Shown here: positions 9,313 through 17,602 of the stretch, piece after piece
Layout: each line of letters opens with the position of its first letter
How positions within the stretch are numbered: the stretch's first letter is position 1
Origin: an uncultured Bacteroidales bacterium
GTDB taxonomy: Bacteria; Bacteroidota; Bacteroidia; Bacteroidales; UBA932
Direction: 5' to 3'
NCBI GenBank assembly: GCA_946406355.1
Contig: CAMJKI010000004.1
Location: 1-64,000 of the forward strand
Length of the DNA: 64,000 nucleotides
Position numbers and translations under genes: made by a program
Notes under the pieces: generated by a model
The model's database searches: none
What the model saw: the letters and a program-made list of their open reading frames with translations, nothing else
Told to the model about the DNA's origin: nothing

Positions 9313-10411
9313 CTTTCTTGTCCTCCTTTACTTTAGCCTCAGCAGTAGCATTTGCTATCTTTTTTGCGGTAGCAGATGTATCTGCCGTAGCATCGGCTAT
9401 CTTTTTTGCGGTAGCAGATGTATCTGCCGTAGCATCGGCTATCTTCTTCGCGGAGGCAGATACATCTGCTGCCGCAACACCATTGGCATCGGCTTTCTTT
9501 TCAGCGACCGCAGGGGTGTTGCCCTCGGCCGCTTCCTTAGCTTTTTGCTGACGGACTTTTATACGCTCTTTGATGGCGTCTTTGTCCAGGGGCTTGGGGA
9601 AGTTTACGCCGTGGATGGCACCGGTGGGGCACATGGCCTCACACTCGCGGCACAGCTTGCACTTGGCCGGGTCGATATAGGCAATGTTGCCTTCTACCGT
9701 AATGGCATCGTGCGTGCAGGTTTTGGCGCAGATGCCGCAGCCGATGCAGGCGCTGGCGCAGGCCTTCTTGGCCACGGGACCCTTGTCCTTGTTGATGCAG
9801 CTAACGAACATGCGCATGCCGCGGGGGCCCATGGGACGCAGTTCAATCACCTGCTTGGGGCAGGCTTTCACGCAGGCGCCGCAGGCGGTGCACTTCTCCT
9901 GATCCACCATCGGCAAGCCGGTCTCCGGATTCATGGAAAGCGCGCCGAACTGGCAGGCCGATACGCAGTCGCCGCAGCCCAGGCAGCCGAAGGCGCAGCC
10001 CGTGTCTCCCGTGTACAGGAGCGACTTCACATAGCAGGAGGCAAAGCCGTCGTACTCATTCACCTTGGGGCGGGCCTCGCAGGTTCCGTTGCAGCGCACT
10101 ACGGCCACCATAGGAGCCTTGGCCTGCACTTCGTAACCCAGGATGGCCGCCACCTTGGCCATGGTATCGTTACCGCCCACCGGACAATAGTTGTTGTCCA
10201 GGTTGGGGGCCTTTACCGCAGCTTCGGCAAATGCACGGCAGCCGGCAAAGCCGCAACCGCCGCAATTGGCTCCGGGCATCACCTTTTCCACTTCGTCGAT
10301 ACGGGGATCTTCCTCTACCTTGAACTTCTTGGCCACCAGGTACAAGACCAGGGCCAGCAGGAGTCCCAGGACGGTAATCACCGCAACGGTCCAAATGATA
10401 GTTGATGACAT
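9305..10411 (-). CDS. rnfB: Rnf electron transport complex subunit B with repeat-bearing C-terminal tail
   Basis: A 368-residue protein with an N-terminal membrane anchor (residues 5-28), the four-Cys Fe-S domain NCGGCGFAGC...CPVGG, and several ferredoxin-type clusters (CLGCGDCVSACQFG, CTACGACVKACPKQ, CIGCGICAKTC, CKLCRECEAMC). It takes electrons from ferredoxin. After residue about 310 comes an unusual tail made of repeats of 14 residues (for example SATAKKIADATADT), produced by three copies of a palindromic DNA element at 9345-9470. The tail lies after all cluster-binding domains, so it is probably tolerated rather than required. Confidence 0.95.
   Translation of the reverse strand: MSSTIIWTVAVITVLGLLLALVLYLVAKKFKVEEDPRIDEVEKVMPGANCGGCGFAGCRAFAEAAVKAPNLDNNYCPVGGNDTMAKVAAILGYEVQAKAPMVAVVRCNGTCEARPKVNEYDGFASCYVKSLLYTGDTGCAFGCLGCGDCVSACQFGALSMNPETGLPMVDQEKCTACGACVKACPKQVIELRPMGPRGMRMFVSCINKDKGPVAKKACASACIGCGICAKTCTHDAITVEGNIAYIDPAKCKLCRECEAMCPTGAIHGVNFPKPLDKDAIKERIKVRQQKAKEAAEGNTPAVAEKKADANGVAAADVSASAKKIADATADTSATAKKIADATADTSATAKKIANATAEAKVKEDKKDE
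9345..9470 (+). repeat. Palindromic core element, tandem form, inside rnfB
   Basis: Three 26-bp cores (9345-9370, 9387-9412, 9429-9454) alternate with the 16-bp arm AGCAGATGTATCTGCC (9371-9386 and 9413-9428), a 42-bp period. The last core is followed by the exact inverse of the arm, GGCAGATACATCTGCT (9455-9470). The last core begins GTAGCATCGGCTATC and ends TTCGCGGA. On the rnfB strand it is in frame and reads SAKKIADAT. It belongs to the same family as the elements at 33378, 55249, 62934 and 63382. Confidence 0.9.
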
Positions 10412-10414
10412 AGT

Positions 10415-10828
10415 TTATCCTTTTATTGTAAATACATATTCATTCTTGAACTTGTCCCGCAACAGCCACAGCAGGAGATAATAGACGGCTATGGCACCCA
10501 GTCCGCACAGGCCGGCCATCACCTCACCCACACCCAGAGCCACCAGGCCCAGGATTACCGCCATCAGGATTACCAGCGGGATAAAATAGGCCAGCCATAC
10601 GGCCTTCATGCCCATGGAAGCCTTCAGCACCACCTCCACTTCGTCGCCTACTCCATAGGATGCATACGGATCTGTAGGTACCTCCACGGCCTTTTCGGCC
10701 ACTTCGGCCATGCCACAGAGCCCTGCGGCGTGGCAAGAGGAACAGGCGGCATGCTGCTCAATGCTCACCGTGGTAGTCTGGGGCGTTATCCTCACAACCC
10801 GGCCTTTATGACTTACCTGCTCTTTCAT
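10415..10828 (-). CDS. rseC: SoxR-reducing system protein RseC family
   Basis: A 137-residue protein with the RseC cysteine cluster CSSCHAAGLC (about residues 29-38) followed by two membrane helices (about 75-95 and 100-120). RseC accompanies Rnf/Rsx complexes and, in enterobacteria, helps keep SoxR reduced; in Bacteroidetes its role is probably in maturation or function of Rnf. It sits 3 bases upstream of rnfB and overlaps the end of the DUF3108 gene by 4 bases, so it belongs to the rnf transcript. Confidence 0.92.
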   Translation of the reverse strand: MKEQVSHKGRVVRITPQTTTVSIEQHAACSSCHAAGLCGMAEVAEKAVEVPTDPYASYGVGDEVEVVLKASMGMKAVWLAYFIPLVILMAVILGLVALGVGEVMAGLCGLGAIAVYYLLLWLLRDKFKNEYVFTIKG

Positions 10829-11652
10829 GACTTTTCACGTGCGGTAAAACCGTGCAACAAACCCTTATGACTCTTCAGCGTACCCCGCATGGCACCCACC
10901 CGGAGCGGAGCCCAAAAGGCTACCGGCACCTGGTCGGCATCGTCCGACAGCCAGATTTTCACTTCCTGATCGCCTTCAAACACGGCACCTTCCACAACGG
11001 AGCAGTGCAATCTGTTGCAACGTACCTTGCCGATGCCCTTGCCCCCCTTCACGGTCTCCTGCCCCATCCGGGTAAGGAAGATATGGAAAATGGTGTCGTC
11101 GATGGCGAAGTTAAGGCCGTAGCGCTTTCCCATCTCCATCTTGGCAACGTCAATCTGGCGCAGGACATACATCAGGGAAGGTACGTCGCACAAACAGTCC
11201 ACCAAAGGGATATCTATATTCATCGGCCCGGTGGACGACATGTCCACAAAAGCGTGGATAAGACGCTCTTCCCAGTCGTAATTGTAAATATTGTAGGCCG
11301 CATAATTGCCCTCATGCGTGTCCCGGATGGCTTTTTGGGGGACCAGCGTTTCCCGCTGGAACCAGCCCTCGAAATGTTCGCGGATCTTGAAAAAGACATC
11401 AAAAAAGGGAGCGGTCCGCGCCACTACATCGCTGTATAAAACGCTTTTCCTCCCCTGTTCGCTCTCCGATAAGGAGATGGAGGCATAGGCCACCTCCGAA
11501 TTTACTGCGCCCCACTTGTACGAAACCCCGAATGTGAGGGATTCTCCTGCGTCAAAAACCTTCCTGTCGGAAAACGGGATACAGGAATAGCGGTCTTGCG
11601 CCCCGGCCGCAATGGCAATAAAGAGGGCTAATATGACAAGGCGGCAGCGCAT
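10825..11652 (-). CDS. DUF3108 domain exported protein
   Basis: A 275-residue protein with a signal peptide (MRCRLVILALFIAIAAGAQ). The mature region begins FDAGESLTFGVSYKWGAVNSEVAYASI, typical of DUF3108, which is predicted to fold as a periplasmic beta-structure; the biochemical role is not known. It lies between dnaB (2 bases) and rseC (4-base overlap), so it appears to be transcribed with both. Confidence 0.82.
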   Translation of the reverse strand: MRCRLVILALFIAIAAGAQDRYSCIPFSDRKVFDAGESLTFGVSYKWGAVNSEVAYASISLSESEQGRKSVLYSDVVARTAPFFDVFFKIREHFEGWFQRETLVPQKAIRDTHEGNYAAYNIYNYDWEERLIHAFVDMSSTGPMNIDIPLVDCLCDVPSLMYVLRQIDVAKMEMGKRYGLNFAIDDTIFHIFLTRMGQETVKGGKGIGKVRCNRLHCSVVEGAVFEGDQEVKIWLSDDADQVPVAFWAPLRVGAMRGTLKSHKGLLHGFTAREKS

Positions 11653-11654
11653 CT

Positions 11655-13118
11655 TTAGAATTCGGCCTGCTGGTCGAAGTTGTAATTGGCGCCGCTGGCC
11701 ACGGGTTCCTGGCGGGCATAAACATCCAGGCTCTGGTCGGGCTCCACAAACTTCACCTGACCGGCCTTGTACTTCATTTCAATGTCGCAAACCTCTCCGT
11801 TACGGTGCTTGGCAATAACCAGATAGGCCTTTTCCTTGTCTTCCGGATTCTCGCTCATGCCCACAAAGTCGGGCCGGTGGATGAAGATGACCATATCGGC
11901 ATCCTGCTCGATGGAGCCGGATTCGCGGAGGTCGCTCAACTGGGGCTTACCCGTGCCGCCCGTGCGCTGTACGGCGTTTCTGGACAGCTGGGACAGGGCT
12001 ATGATGGGAATGTTCAGCTCTTTGGCCGTAGCCTTGAGGGTGCGGGAAATGGCCGCCACTTCCTGTTCACGCAGGCCGCGCAGTTCGGCCGGGCCCTGCA
12101 TCAGCTGCAGATAGTCCACCACAATGAGGCGGACGCCCTTCTGCTTTACCAGGCGCTTGGCCTTGGTGCGGAATTCCATGATGGGAATGCCGGGCGTATC
12201 GTCAATGTAAAGCGGAGCCTTGGACAGACGGCGCAGGGTTTCTTCCAGCTGTGTCCACTCGTACTGTTCCAGCTTGATGCCGCCCTTGATCTTTTCTCCC
12301 GAAAGGCCCGATTCCGTGGTGATGAGACGCTTTCCCAGCTGGTCGGCACTCATTTCCAGGGAGAACACGGCCACCGGCATATTGGCCTCCACGGCGGCGT
12401 TGCGGGCAATGTTAAGGGCAAAAGCGGTTTTACCCACCGACGGACGGGCCGCCAGGATAATGAGGTCGCTCTTTTGCCAGCCCTGCGTGACGCGGTCCAC
12501 GGAAGGATAACCCGACGGAACGCCGGACAGGCCGGTTACCTGCTGCAGCTCCTGCAGGTTGTCCAGAACGGAATTGATAATGGAGCCGATGTCCTGGACA
12601 TCCCGCTTCACATTGTTCTGGATGGCGGCGAAGACCTTGGTTTGGGCGTTGTCTATGAGGTCGTCCACATTGGTGGACTCGTCGTAGGACTGCTTCAGGA
12701 TCTCGTACGAAGCCGTAATGAGATCCCGCTGGATGGTCTTCTGCTTGAGGATTTTGATATAGTACTCGATGTGCGCCGCCGCGCCGATGTTCTGCGACAG
12801 GCGGGCCAGCACAACGGGGCCGCCCACGGCTTCCAGGTTGCCTTTGGAGCGAAGCTTTTCGCTCACGGTAACCAGGTCGATGGACACGTGTTCGTTCACC
12901 AGTTCGGCCATCGCCTCAAAAATCATCCGGTGCTGAGGGTCGTAGAAGCAGGAGGCCGAAAGTTCCTCCATGGATTCGTCGATGGTGGAAGGTTCCACCA
13001 GCATGGCACCCAGCACGGCCTCCTCTACATCCAGGGCCTGAGGGGGTTTGTTCCCCATCAGCTGCTCCAGATTCTGAGGCTCTTCCGGACGGTTTCTTTT
13101 GCGGGACGGCTCCGGCAT
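11655..13118 (-). CDS. dnaB: Replicative DNA helicase
   Basis: A 487-residue DnaB. The N-terminal domain (PPQALDVEEAVLGAMLVEPSTIDE) and the RecA-like domain with Walker A ARPSVGKTAFALNIA, Walker B LIVVDYLQLM and the H4-type segment ALSQLSRN are all present. It unwinds DNA at the replication fork as a hexamer. Length and motifs are normal and no intein is seen. It lies 6 bases downstream of the zinc-ribbon gene. Confidence 0.97.
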   Translation of the reverse strand: MPEPSRKRNRPEEPQNLEQLMGNKPPQALDVEEAVLGAMLVEPSTIDESMEELSASCFYDPQHRMIFEAMAELVNEHVSIDLVTVSEKLRSKGNLEAVGGPVVLARLSQNIGAAAHIEYYIKILKQKTIQRDLITASYEILKQSYDESTNVDDLIDNAQTKVFAAIQNNVKRDVQDIGSIINSVLDNLQELQQVTGLSGVPSGYPSVDRVTQGWQKSDLIILAARPSVGKTAFALNIARNAAVEANMPVAVFSLEMSADQLGKRLITTESGLSGEKIKGGIKLEQYEWTQLEETLRRLSKAPLYIDDTPGIPIMEFRTKAKRLVKQKGVRLIVVDYLQLMQGPAELRGLREQEVAAISRTLKATAKELNIPIIALSQLSRNAVQRTGGTGKPQLSDLRESGSIEQDADMVIFIHRPDFVGMSENPEDKEKAYLVIAKHRNGEVCDIEMKYKAGQVKFVEPDQSLDVYARQEPVASGANYNFDQQAEF

Positions 13119-13124
13119 AACAGA

Positions 13125-13946
13125 CTATTCGAAATCCGGATTGATGATGATGCGGCCGCAATGCTCGCAGATGATGAGCTTGCGGTTGGAAGCGATTTCC
13201 ACGCGGCGCTGCGGGGTAATGGTGTTGAAGCAGCCTCCGCAGGAGTCGCCGTTGTAGATGCCCACCACGGCCAGGTGATTGTGCACGCTGGCACGGATGC
13301 GCTCGTAGGCGCTCATGGTACGGGCGTCAATCTTGGCGGCGCACTCGTCACGGTGCTTCTGCAGCACGGCCTCTTCCTTGGCGGTGGACTCCACAATGGC
13401 GTCCAGCTCTTCCTTCTTGGCCTTGAGGTCGTCGGTGCGGATGGAAAGATGGTCCTTCAGGTCGTCCAGCTGAGCCTTGAGGGCGCCGATTTCGGCCCGG
13501 GTATCCACAATCTTCTTCTCCTCAATCTGACGGAGCAGCTCCTGGTTTTCAATTTCCTTGTTCAGGGAATCGTACTCACGGGAGTTGGAAATGCCTTCCA
13601 GCTGGCGCTGATACTTCTCAATGATGCTCTCATGTTCGGCAATGGCCAGCTTTGCGTCGGCAATGTTGCGGTTCATCTGGTCCATGGTGGCCGAAATGGC
13701 GGCACTGCGCTCCTTCATGGTGGCGATTTCCTCTTCCAGGACGGCCACCTCGGCCGGCAGCTCACCACGGAGCTGGATAATCTTGTCAATCTCGGAATCC
13801 GCGGCCTGAAGCTGATAGAGGGTCTTGAGCTTTTCCTCTACGGGCATGTCGGAATCGGCAAAATTCTTTTGCAGGGACACAAAAGTTTCTCTCTTGTCGA
13901 TAGGGGCCTCCACTTTCTTGGCGGCGGTAGTTTTCTTGGTTGCCAT
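13125..13946 (-). CDS. Coiled-coil C4-type zinc-ribbon protein
   Basis: A 273-residue protein. A Lys/Ala-rich N-terminus is followed by a long heptad-rich coiled coil (about 30-200) and a C-terminal C4 zinc ribbon (CGGC ... CEHCGRII). This matches the zf-RING_7 family, conserved in Bacteroidetes next to the Nif3-like gene; nucleic-acid or nucleotide binding has been proposed for relatives but the role is not settled. It is in the same run as nif3, 22 bases away. Confidence 0.88.
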   Translation of the reverse strand: MATKKTTAAKKVEAPIDKRETFVSLQKNFADSDMPVEEKLKTLYQLQAADSEIDKIIQLRGELPAEVAVLEEEIATMKERSAAISATMDQMNRNIADAKLAIAEHESIIEKYQRQLEGISNSREYDSLNKEIENQELLRQIEEKKIVDTRAEIGALKAQLDDLKDHLSIRTDDLKAKKEELDAIVESTAKEEAVLQKHRDECAAKIDARTMSAYERIRASVHNHLAVVGIYNGDSCGGCFNTITPQRRVEIASNRKLIICEHCGRIIINPDFE

Positions 13947-13968
13947 AAAATTATAAATCGATTTATAT

Positions 13969-14754
13969 TTACATCACAAAATAGTGGACCGGATTGCTCC
14001 TGTCCAGCGCGGCACTTTTGTAGCTTGCAAAGTTAGGAAAATTTTTCCTTATCTGCGCCAAGAAAATGTCTACAATCTCCACTTCGCTCTCAAAATGGCC
14101 GATATCCATGACCATGAAGCCCTCCGGGGTGAAGAAATGGTGGTAGGAAACGTCGGCCGTAATGTACAGCTGGGCACCGGCCCTGATGGCCGATTCCACT
14201 TCTCCGCCGCCGCTTCCACCCAGCAGCGCCACCCGGCTGATGGGGCCTTCCAGCGGCTTGGAACTGCGGATAATCTGCAGGCCGAAACGCTCTTTCACAA
14301 AGGCCAGGGCCTCTTTCCCCGTCTTGGGGGCCGCCCAGTTGCCTACGCAACCCATGCCGAAACCTTCCGGTCCCGGCTCCAGGAATTCCACATCCTTGAG
14401 GTCCAGCCTTCTGGCCATGGCCCCGCTCACGCCGCCAATTACTTTATCGGCCGAGGTGTGGGCCGCATAAACGGCCACGCCCTTTTGCACGGCCTTCATG
14501 ACCGCGGCGCCCACCGGATCCTGCCCGTTGATGCGGCGGATACCCTTGAAAATGAGCGGGTGATGCGTTACAACCAGGTTGCAGCTTTTTTCCACCGCCT
14601 CGTCAATGAGCTCCGGCGTACAGTCGAAACCCACCAGCACCCCGTGAACTTCGTCCTCCGGCGAACCGATGAGCAGGCCGCTGTTGTCCCAGCTTTCCTG
14701 GATGTCCAGGGGCGCAAACGCCTCCAGCACCCGCGTAATATCCCCTACTGTCAT
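13969..14754 (-). CDS. Nif3-like dinuclear metal centre protein
   Basis: A 261-residue member of the Nif3/YbgI family. The N-terminal metal-binding segment NLVVTHHPLIFKG and AAHTSAD, plus the C-terminal DIGHFESE, supply the His/Asp/Glu ligands. It has been linked to GTP cyclohydrolase I type 2 activity in some species, but the general function is uncertain. It is the short form without the PII-like insert common in Firmicutes. It overlaps the merR-like gene by 4 bases. Confidence 0.92.
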   Translation of the reverse strand: MTVGDITRVLEAFAPLDIQESWDNSGLLIGSPEDEVHGVLVGFDCTPELIDEAVEKSCNLVVTHHPLIFKGIRRINGQDPVGAAVMKAVQKGVAVYAAHTSADKVIGGVSGAMARRLDLKDVEFLEPGPEGFGMGCVGNWAAPKTGKEALAFVKERFGLQIIRSSKPLEGPISRVALLGGSGGGEVESAIRAGAQLYITADVSYHHFFTPEGFMVMDIGHFESEVEIVDIFLAQIRKNFPNFASYKSAALDRSNPVHYFVM

Positions 14755-15068
14755 AAGGCCTTCCTCACTTCCTTCAGCTGTGCCTGAATGTCCTTCAGGA
14801 TGGTGAGCGCTTTCACGCGCCCCTCCACACTGCGGCGGTCTTCCTGCAGCTTGAGGGCGGTACCCTCCAGCGTAAGTCCCTGCTTCTTTAGCAGGAACTG
14901 GATCTGCTGCAAGGTTTCCACATCTTCCGGATGGTAAAGACGGTTACCCTTGGCATTGCGGTCCGGCTTGATGAATTTCTCGAAATAGTTGCTCCAGTAG
15001 CGTACTGCAGAGGTGTTTTCCCCTAAAATTTCCGCCACTTCGCCCATAGTGTATATTAATTTGGCCAT
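14751..15068 (-). CDS. MerR family transcriptional regulator
   Basis: A 105-residue protein with an N-terminal MerR winged helix (YTMGEVAEILGENTSAVRYWSNYFEKFI...NRLYHPEDVETLQQI) and a C-terminal coiled segment, with no separate effector domain. Such short MerR proteins precede nif3-like genes in many Bacteroidetes. It is the first gene of the leftward run, with a TATCTTTG promoter just upstream (15076-15083). Confidence 0.88.
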   Translation of the reverse strand: MAKLIYTMGEVAEILGENTSAVRYWSNYFEKFIKPDRNAKGNRLYHPEDVETLQQIQFLLKKQGLTLEGTALKLQEDRRSVEGRVKALTILKDIQAQLKEVRKAL

Positions 15069-15075
15069 AGTTCTA

Positions 15076-15083
15076 CAAAGATA
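15076..15083 (-). promoter_or_regulatory. Bacteroidetes -7 promoter element for the merR-like gene
   Basis: TATCTTTG on the minus strand fits the TAnnTTTG consensus and lies 7 bases before the start codon at 15068. It is probably the main promoter of the merR-nif3-zinc-ribbon-dnaB run. Confidence 0.7.
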
Positions 15084-15095
15084 GCAAATTAATTG

Positions 15096-16010
15096 CTACT
15101 TTTTATTCGGCTGATGGGAGAAACTGCGGCGGGGGCCTTCGGCTTCCAGCCAGAAATCGGCGTCAAAGGCCTCTCCCGGAAATGCATAAGGCCCATCGTG
15201 GTCGATGCAGAACGCCAGATACGTTATCGGCAGTCCCATCTCCAGGAACATTTTTTCGTAGAACGTCTGCACCTCAAAAACGGCTTGCACATCATATTCT
15301 GGACCTGGTCCAACGAATAAGGCTTTCAGGCTGCTGCAGGGCATACTGCTTGGACCTGGTCCAGGGGGCAAAATGGGACCTGGCCCCAAAATAGGTTGGA
15401 CCTGGTCCAAACCAAGCCGATAAATATCAATTCCAGAAGCCAAAACCTGCAGACCATTTACATTGCAGACTGCGCTGGTGTATTCGTACAGGAAACGGGA
15501 GTCGGTTTTCAGGTGGATAATGCCGCCAGGCTGCAGGAAATGGCGGTAGCGCTCCAGGAACAGCGGTGAAGACAGGCGGCTGTTTTCGCTGCCATGCAGC
15601 TGGGGATCGGAGAAGGTGAGCCAGATTTGAGAGACCTCACCGGGACCGAAAAAGGCATCTATGAATTCGATACGGGTGCGCAGGAAAGCTACATTCGGCA
15701 AGGCATTTTCGGTGGCATATTTGGCACCTTTCCACAGACGGGCACCCTTGATATCCACGCCGATATAATTGATTTCCGGATGTCGGAGCGCCAGGGCAAT
15801 GGTGTAGTCCCCCTTGCCGCAACCCAGCTCCAGCACTATGGGATGGTCGTTGCCGAACATATCCCGGCCCCATCGGCCTTTGATGGCATGGTCACGGAGT
15901 TTCAGTTCGCGGGAACCCGGCTCCTTGTCCAGCACCTGCGACGCATCCGGCTGCAACAGGCAACGGAAGGTTTCGTTTTCGGCAAATTTGCGCAGTTTCC
16001 CGTGTCCCAT
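15096..16010 (-). CDS. trmB: tRNA (guanine-N7)-methyltransferase TrmB with in-frame palindrome insert
   Basis: A 304-residue protein, start at 16010 (MGHGKLRKFAENETFRCLLQP). It has the SAM-binding motif ELGCGKGDYTIALA, GVDIKGARLW and a variant of the substrate motif (LTFSDPQL, where FPDP is usual). TrmB makes m7G46 in tRNA. Bacteroidetes TrmB proteins are usually about 225-255 residues; the excess lies at residues 200-237 (GPGP and LDQVQ repeats), encoded by GGACCTGGTCC palindromes at 15301-15408. The C-terminal block resumes with EVQTFYEKMFLEMGLPITYLAFCI, so the frame is kept. The start overlaps the gldH-like stop by one base. Confidence 0.92.
   Translation of the reverse strand: MGHGKLRKFAENETFRCLLQPDASQVLDKEPGSRELKLRDHAIKGRWGRDMFGNDHPIVLELGCGKGDYTIALALRHPEINYIGVDIKGARLWKGAKYATENALPNVAFLRTRIEFIDAFFGPGEVSQIWLTFSDPQLHGSENSRLSSPLFLERYRHFLQPGGIIHLKTDSRFLYEYTSAVCNVNGLQVLASGIDIYRLGLDQVQPILGPGPILPPGPGPSSMPCSSLKALFVGPGPEYDVQAVFEVQTFYEKMFLEMGLPITYLAFCIDHDGPYAFPGEAFDADFWLEAEGPRRSFSHQPNKK
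15301..15408. repeat. GGACCTGGTCC palindrome array inside trmB
   Basis: Exact GGACCTGGTCC occurs at 15301-15311, 15352-15362 and 15398-15408, and the variant GGACCTGGCCC at 15376-15386. The copies are in different reading frames relative to trmB, yet the array keeps the gene open and adds about 37 residues rich in Gly and Pro. This is a second, unrelated kind of in-gene palindrome in the window. Confidence 0.85.
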
Positions 16011-16441
16011 TATTCCAGTCTTTTGGAAACCGTGAGACCCAGACCTCGGAGAATCTCCCGGCTGGCGGAATAGGGTATGGCCACCGAAAGCGTCCACTGC
16101 CCGGGCTCCACCGGGCACACACGCTCCCTGTAAGGCTGCAGCACCTGGCGGGTGAACAGGGTGGACTGGCCTTTGAGGGGCATGAATACCTGCTCGGTAT
16201 AGCTGGAATCGGAAGGCGAAATCCAGGTAATGACCAAGGGCAGTTCCCGGGCCGCCTGCAGTTCGGTAGGATAACCGTCCAGACGCGTGTAGAAAGAGAA
16301 GTCGTAAGTAACCGTAGTGTCCGACATATCTACCCGGAAGGTATAGGGCCCCGGAGCGGCAATGAACTGCTCCATGGAACGCGGCTCCCGGCACGAAAAG
16401 GCCAGAAGAAGCAACAGCAGATATGGCAGACGCTTTAGCAT
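16010..16441 (-). CDS. gldH: GldH-like lipoprotein
   Basis: A 143-residue lipoprotein (signal MLKRLPYLLLLLLAFSC, lipobox Cys17). Size, the segment PYTFRVDMSDTTVTYDFSFYTRLDG and its position directly after the RicT gene (1-base overlap) fit GldH, which sits in this neighbourhood across Bacteroidetes. In gliding species GldH is needed for motility; in non-gliding gut species its role is unclear, possibly linked to type IX secretion or the cell envelope. Sequence similarity alone is modest, so the name rests partly on context. Confidence 0.6.
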   Translation of the reverse strand: MLKRLPYLLLLLLAFSCREPRSMEQFIAAPGPYTFRVDMSDTTVTYDFSFYTRLDGYPTELQAARELPLVITWISPSDSSYTEQVFMPLKGQSTLFTRQVLQPYRERVCPVEPGQWTLSVAIPYSASREILRGLGLTVSKRLE

Positions 16442-17601
16442 TATTCGGTGTTGGTTGGCTTCTGTCCGGGTTTGCGGTTACGGCCGCGATTCTTGCGGCG
16501 ACGTTTCTTCTTTTCCTGATCGAAGCGGTTAATGGCATCGTCCTGCCCCGTAATAAACTCGGGAGCAATTACTTCTTCCTGGCGGAGCGTTTCGGGTTTT
16601 TCGCCCCGGCGGTTCATTTCCTGAATTTCCCGCACCTCGTCGGCCGACAGCGGGAAAATCTGGGCCAGGGAACCTTTTTCGTAAGAGAAGTAGAGCGTCT
16701 CGGCCAGGATGTCCGTCTTTACCAGCCAGGCCTGTCCGTCTTCCAACTCCAGCGGTTCGTTCACGCGCGGGATGCGGGAATGGGCGTCCAGGTAGGCCGC
16801 CACCTCGTAGTTGAGGCAGCATTTGAGTTTGCCGCACTGGCCGGCCAGCTTCTGCGGGTTCAGCGAAAGATCCTGCGTGCGGGCGGCCGATGTGGTAATG
16901 GACTTGAATTCGGTGATATAGTTGGCGCAGCAAAGTTCCCGGCCGCATACGCCCAGTCCGCCGATCAGGCCGGCCTCCTGACGGGCGCCGATCTGCTTCA
17001 TCTCCACGCGGATATGGAACTCTTCGGCAAAGTCCTTGATCAGCTGACGGAAGTCCACGCGGCCATCGGCAATGTAATAGAAGATAGCTTTAGTACCGTC
17101 GCCCTGGAATTCCACGTCGCCGATTTTCATCTCCAGCCCCAGGTTGTTGGCCAGCACGCGCGAGCGGATCATGGTTTCCTGCTCCCGGGCAATGGCCTCC
17201 TGCCAGCGCTCGATGTCGTAGGGACGGGCCTTGCGGTAAATTTTCTTGATCTCCGTAGTCTCCGGATCTACGCCCTTGCACTTCATCTGCCGGCCCACGA
17301 TGGGGCCTTCCAGCGTAACGATGCCCAGATCGTGGCCCGTTGCAGCTTCCACCACCACCAGGTCGCCGGTCTTGATGCTTTGGCCGGAGGCATTTACATA
17401 GAAGCCCTTCCGGGTATTCTTGAAGCGTACTTCGAAGTAGGAGTTGAACTGTTCCTGGGAAATGCCCTTGAGGTAGTTGTACACCTCCAGCTTGCAGCAT
17501 CCCTGCCGGTAGCGGATATCCCGCTCCAGCGTTTTCTCGTCGGTGGTTACCGTACAGCCCCGGAAGCAGTCGTATTGAATGGTTTCGTTATTCAGGTCCA
17601 T
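16441..17601 (-). CDS. ricT: PSP1/RicT family regulatory iron-sulfur protein
   Basis: A 386-residue PSP1-domain protein. The core GLIGGLGVCGRELCCANYI and CGKLKCCLNYEV carries the conserved cysteines that in Bacillus RicT (YaaT) help bind Fe-S clusters in the Ric complex. The C-terminal 40 residues are strongly basic (EKKKRRRKNRGRNRKPGQK), suggesting RNA binding. It lies 1 base after holB and overlaps the gldH-like gene by one base. In Firmicutes Ric proteins affect RNase Y; the role in Bacteroidetes is not established. Confidence 0.9.
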   Translation of the reverse strand: MDLNNETIQYDCFRGCTVTTDEKTLERDIRYRQGCCKLEVYNYLKGISQEQFNSYFEVRFKNTRKGFYVNASGQSIKTGDLVVVEAATGHDLGIVTLEGPIVGRQMKCKGVDPETTEIKKIYRKARPYDIERWQEAIAREQETMIRSRVLANNLGLEMKIGDVEFQGDGTKAIFYYIADGRVDFRQLIKDFAEEFHIRVEMKQIGARQEAGLIGGLGVCGRELCCANYITEFKSITTSAARTQDLSLNPQKLAGQCGKLKCCLNYEVAAYLDAHSRIPRVNEPLELEDGQAWLVKTDILAETLYFSYEKGSLAQIFPLSADEVREIQEMNRRGEKPETLRQEEVIAPEFITGQDDAINRFDQEKKKRRRKNRGRNRKPGQKPTNTE

Positions 17602-17602
17602 T

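Noticed and set aside
9345..9470. CRISPR array, because repeats and spacers seem to alternate
   Set aside because: The 16-bp spacers are identical to each other, only three units exist, and the array is inside rnfB; no cas genes are near.
11805..14036. 743-codon plus-strand frame opposite dnaB and the zinc-ribbon gene
   Set aside because: It spans two real minus-strand genes and their junction; it is an antisense shadow without motifs.
16011..16568. Upstream extension of trmB
   Set aside because: It would overlap the gldH-like gene in another phase; the usual TrmB N-terminus begins at 16010.
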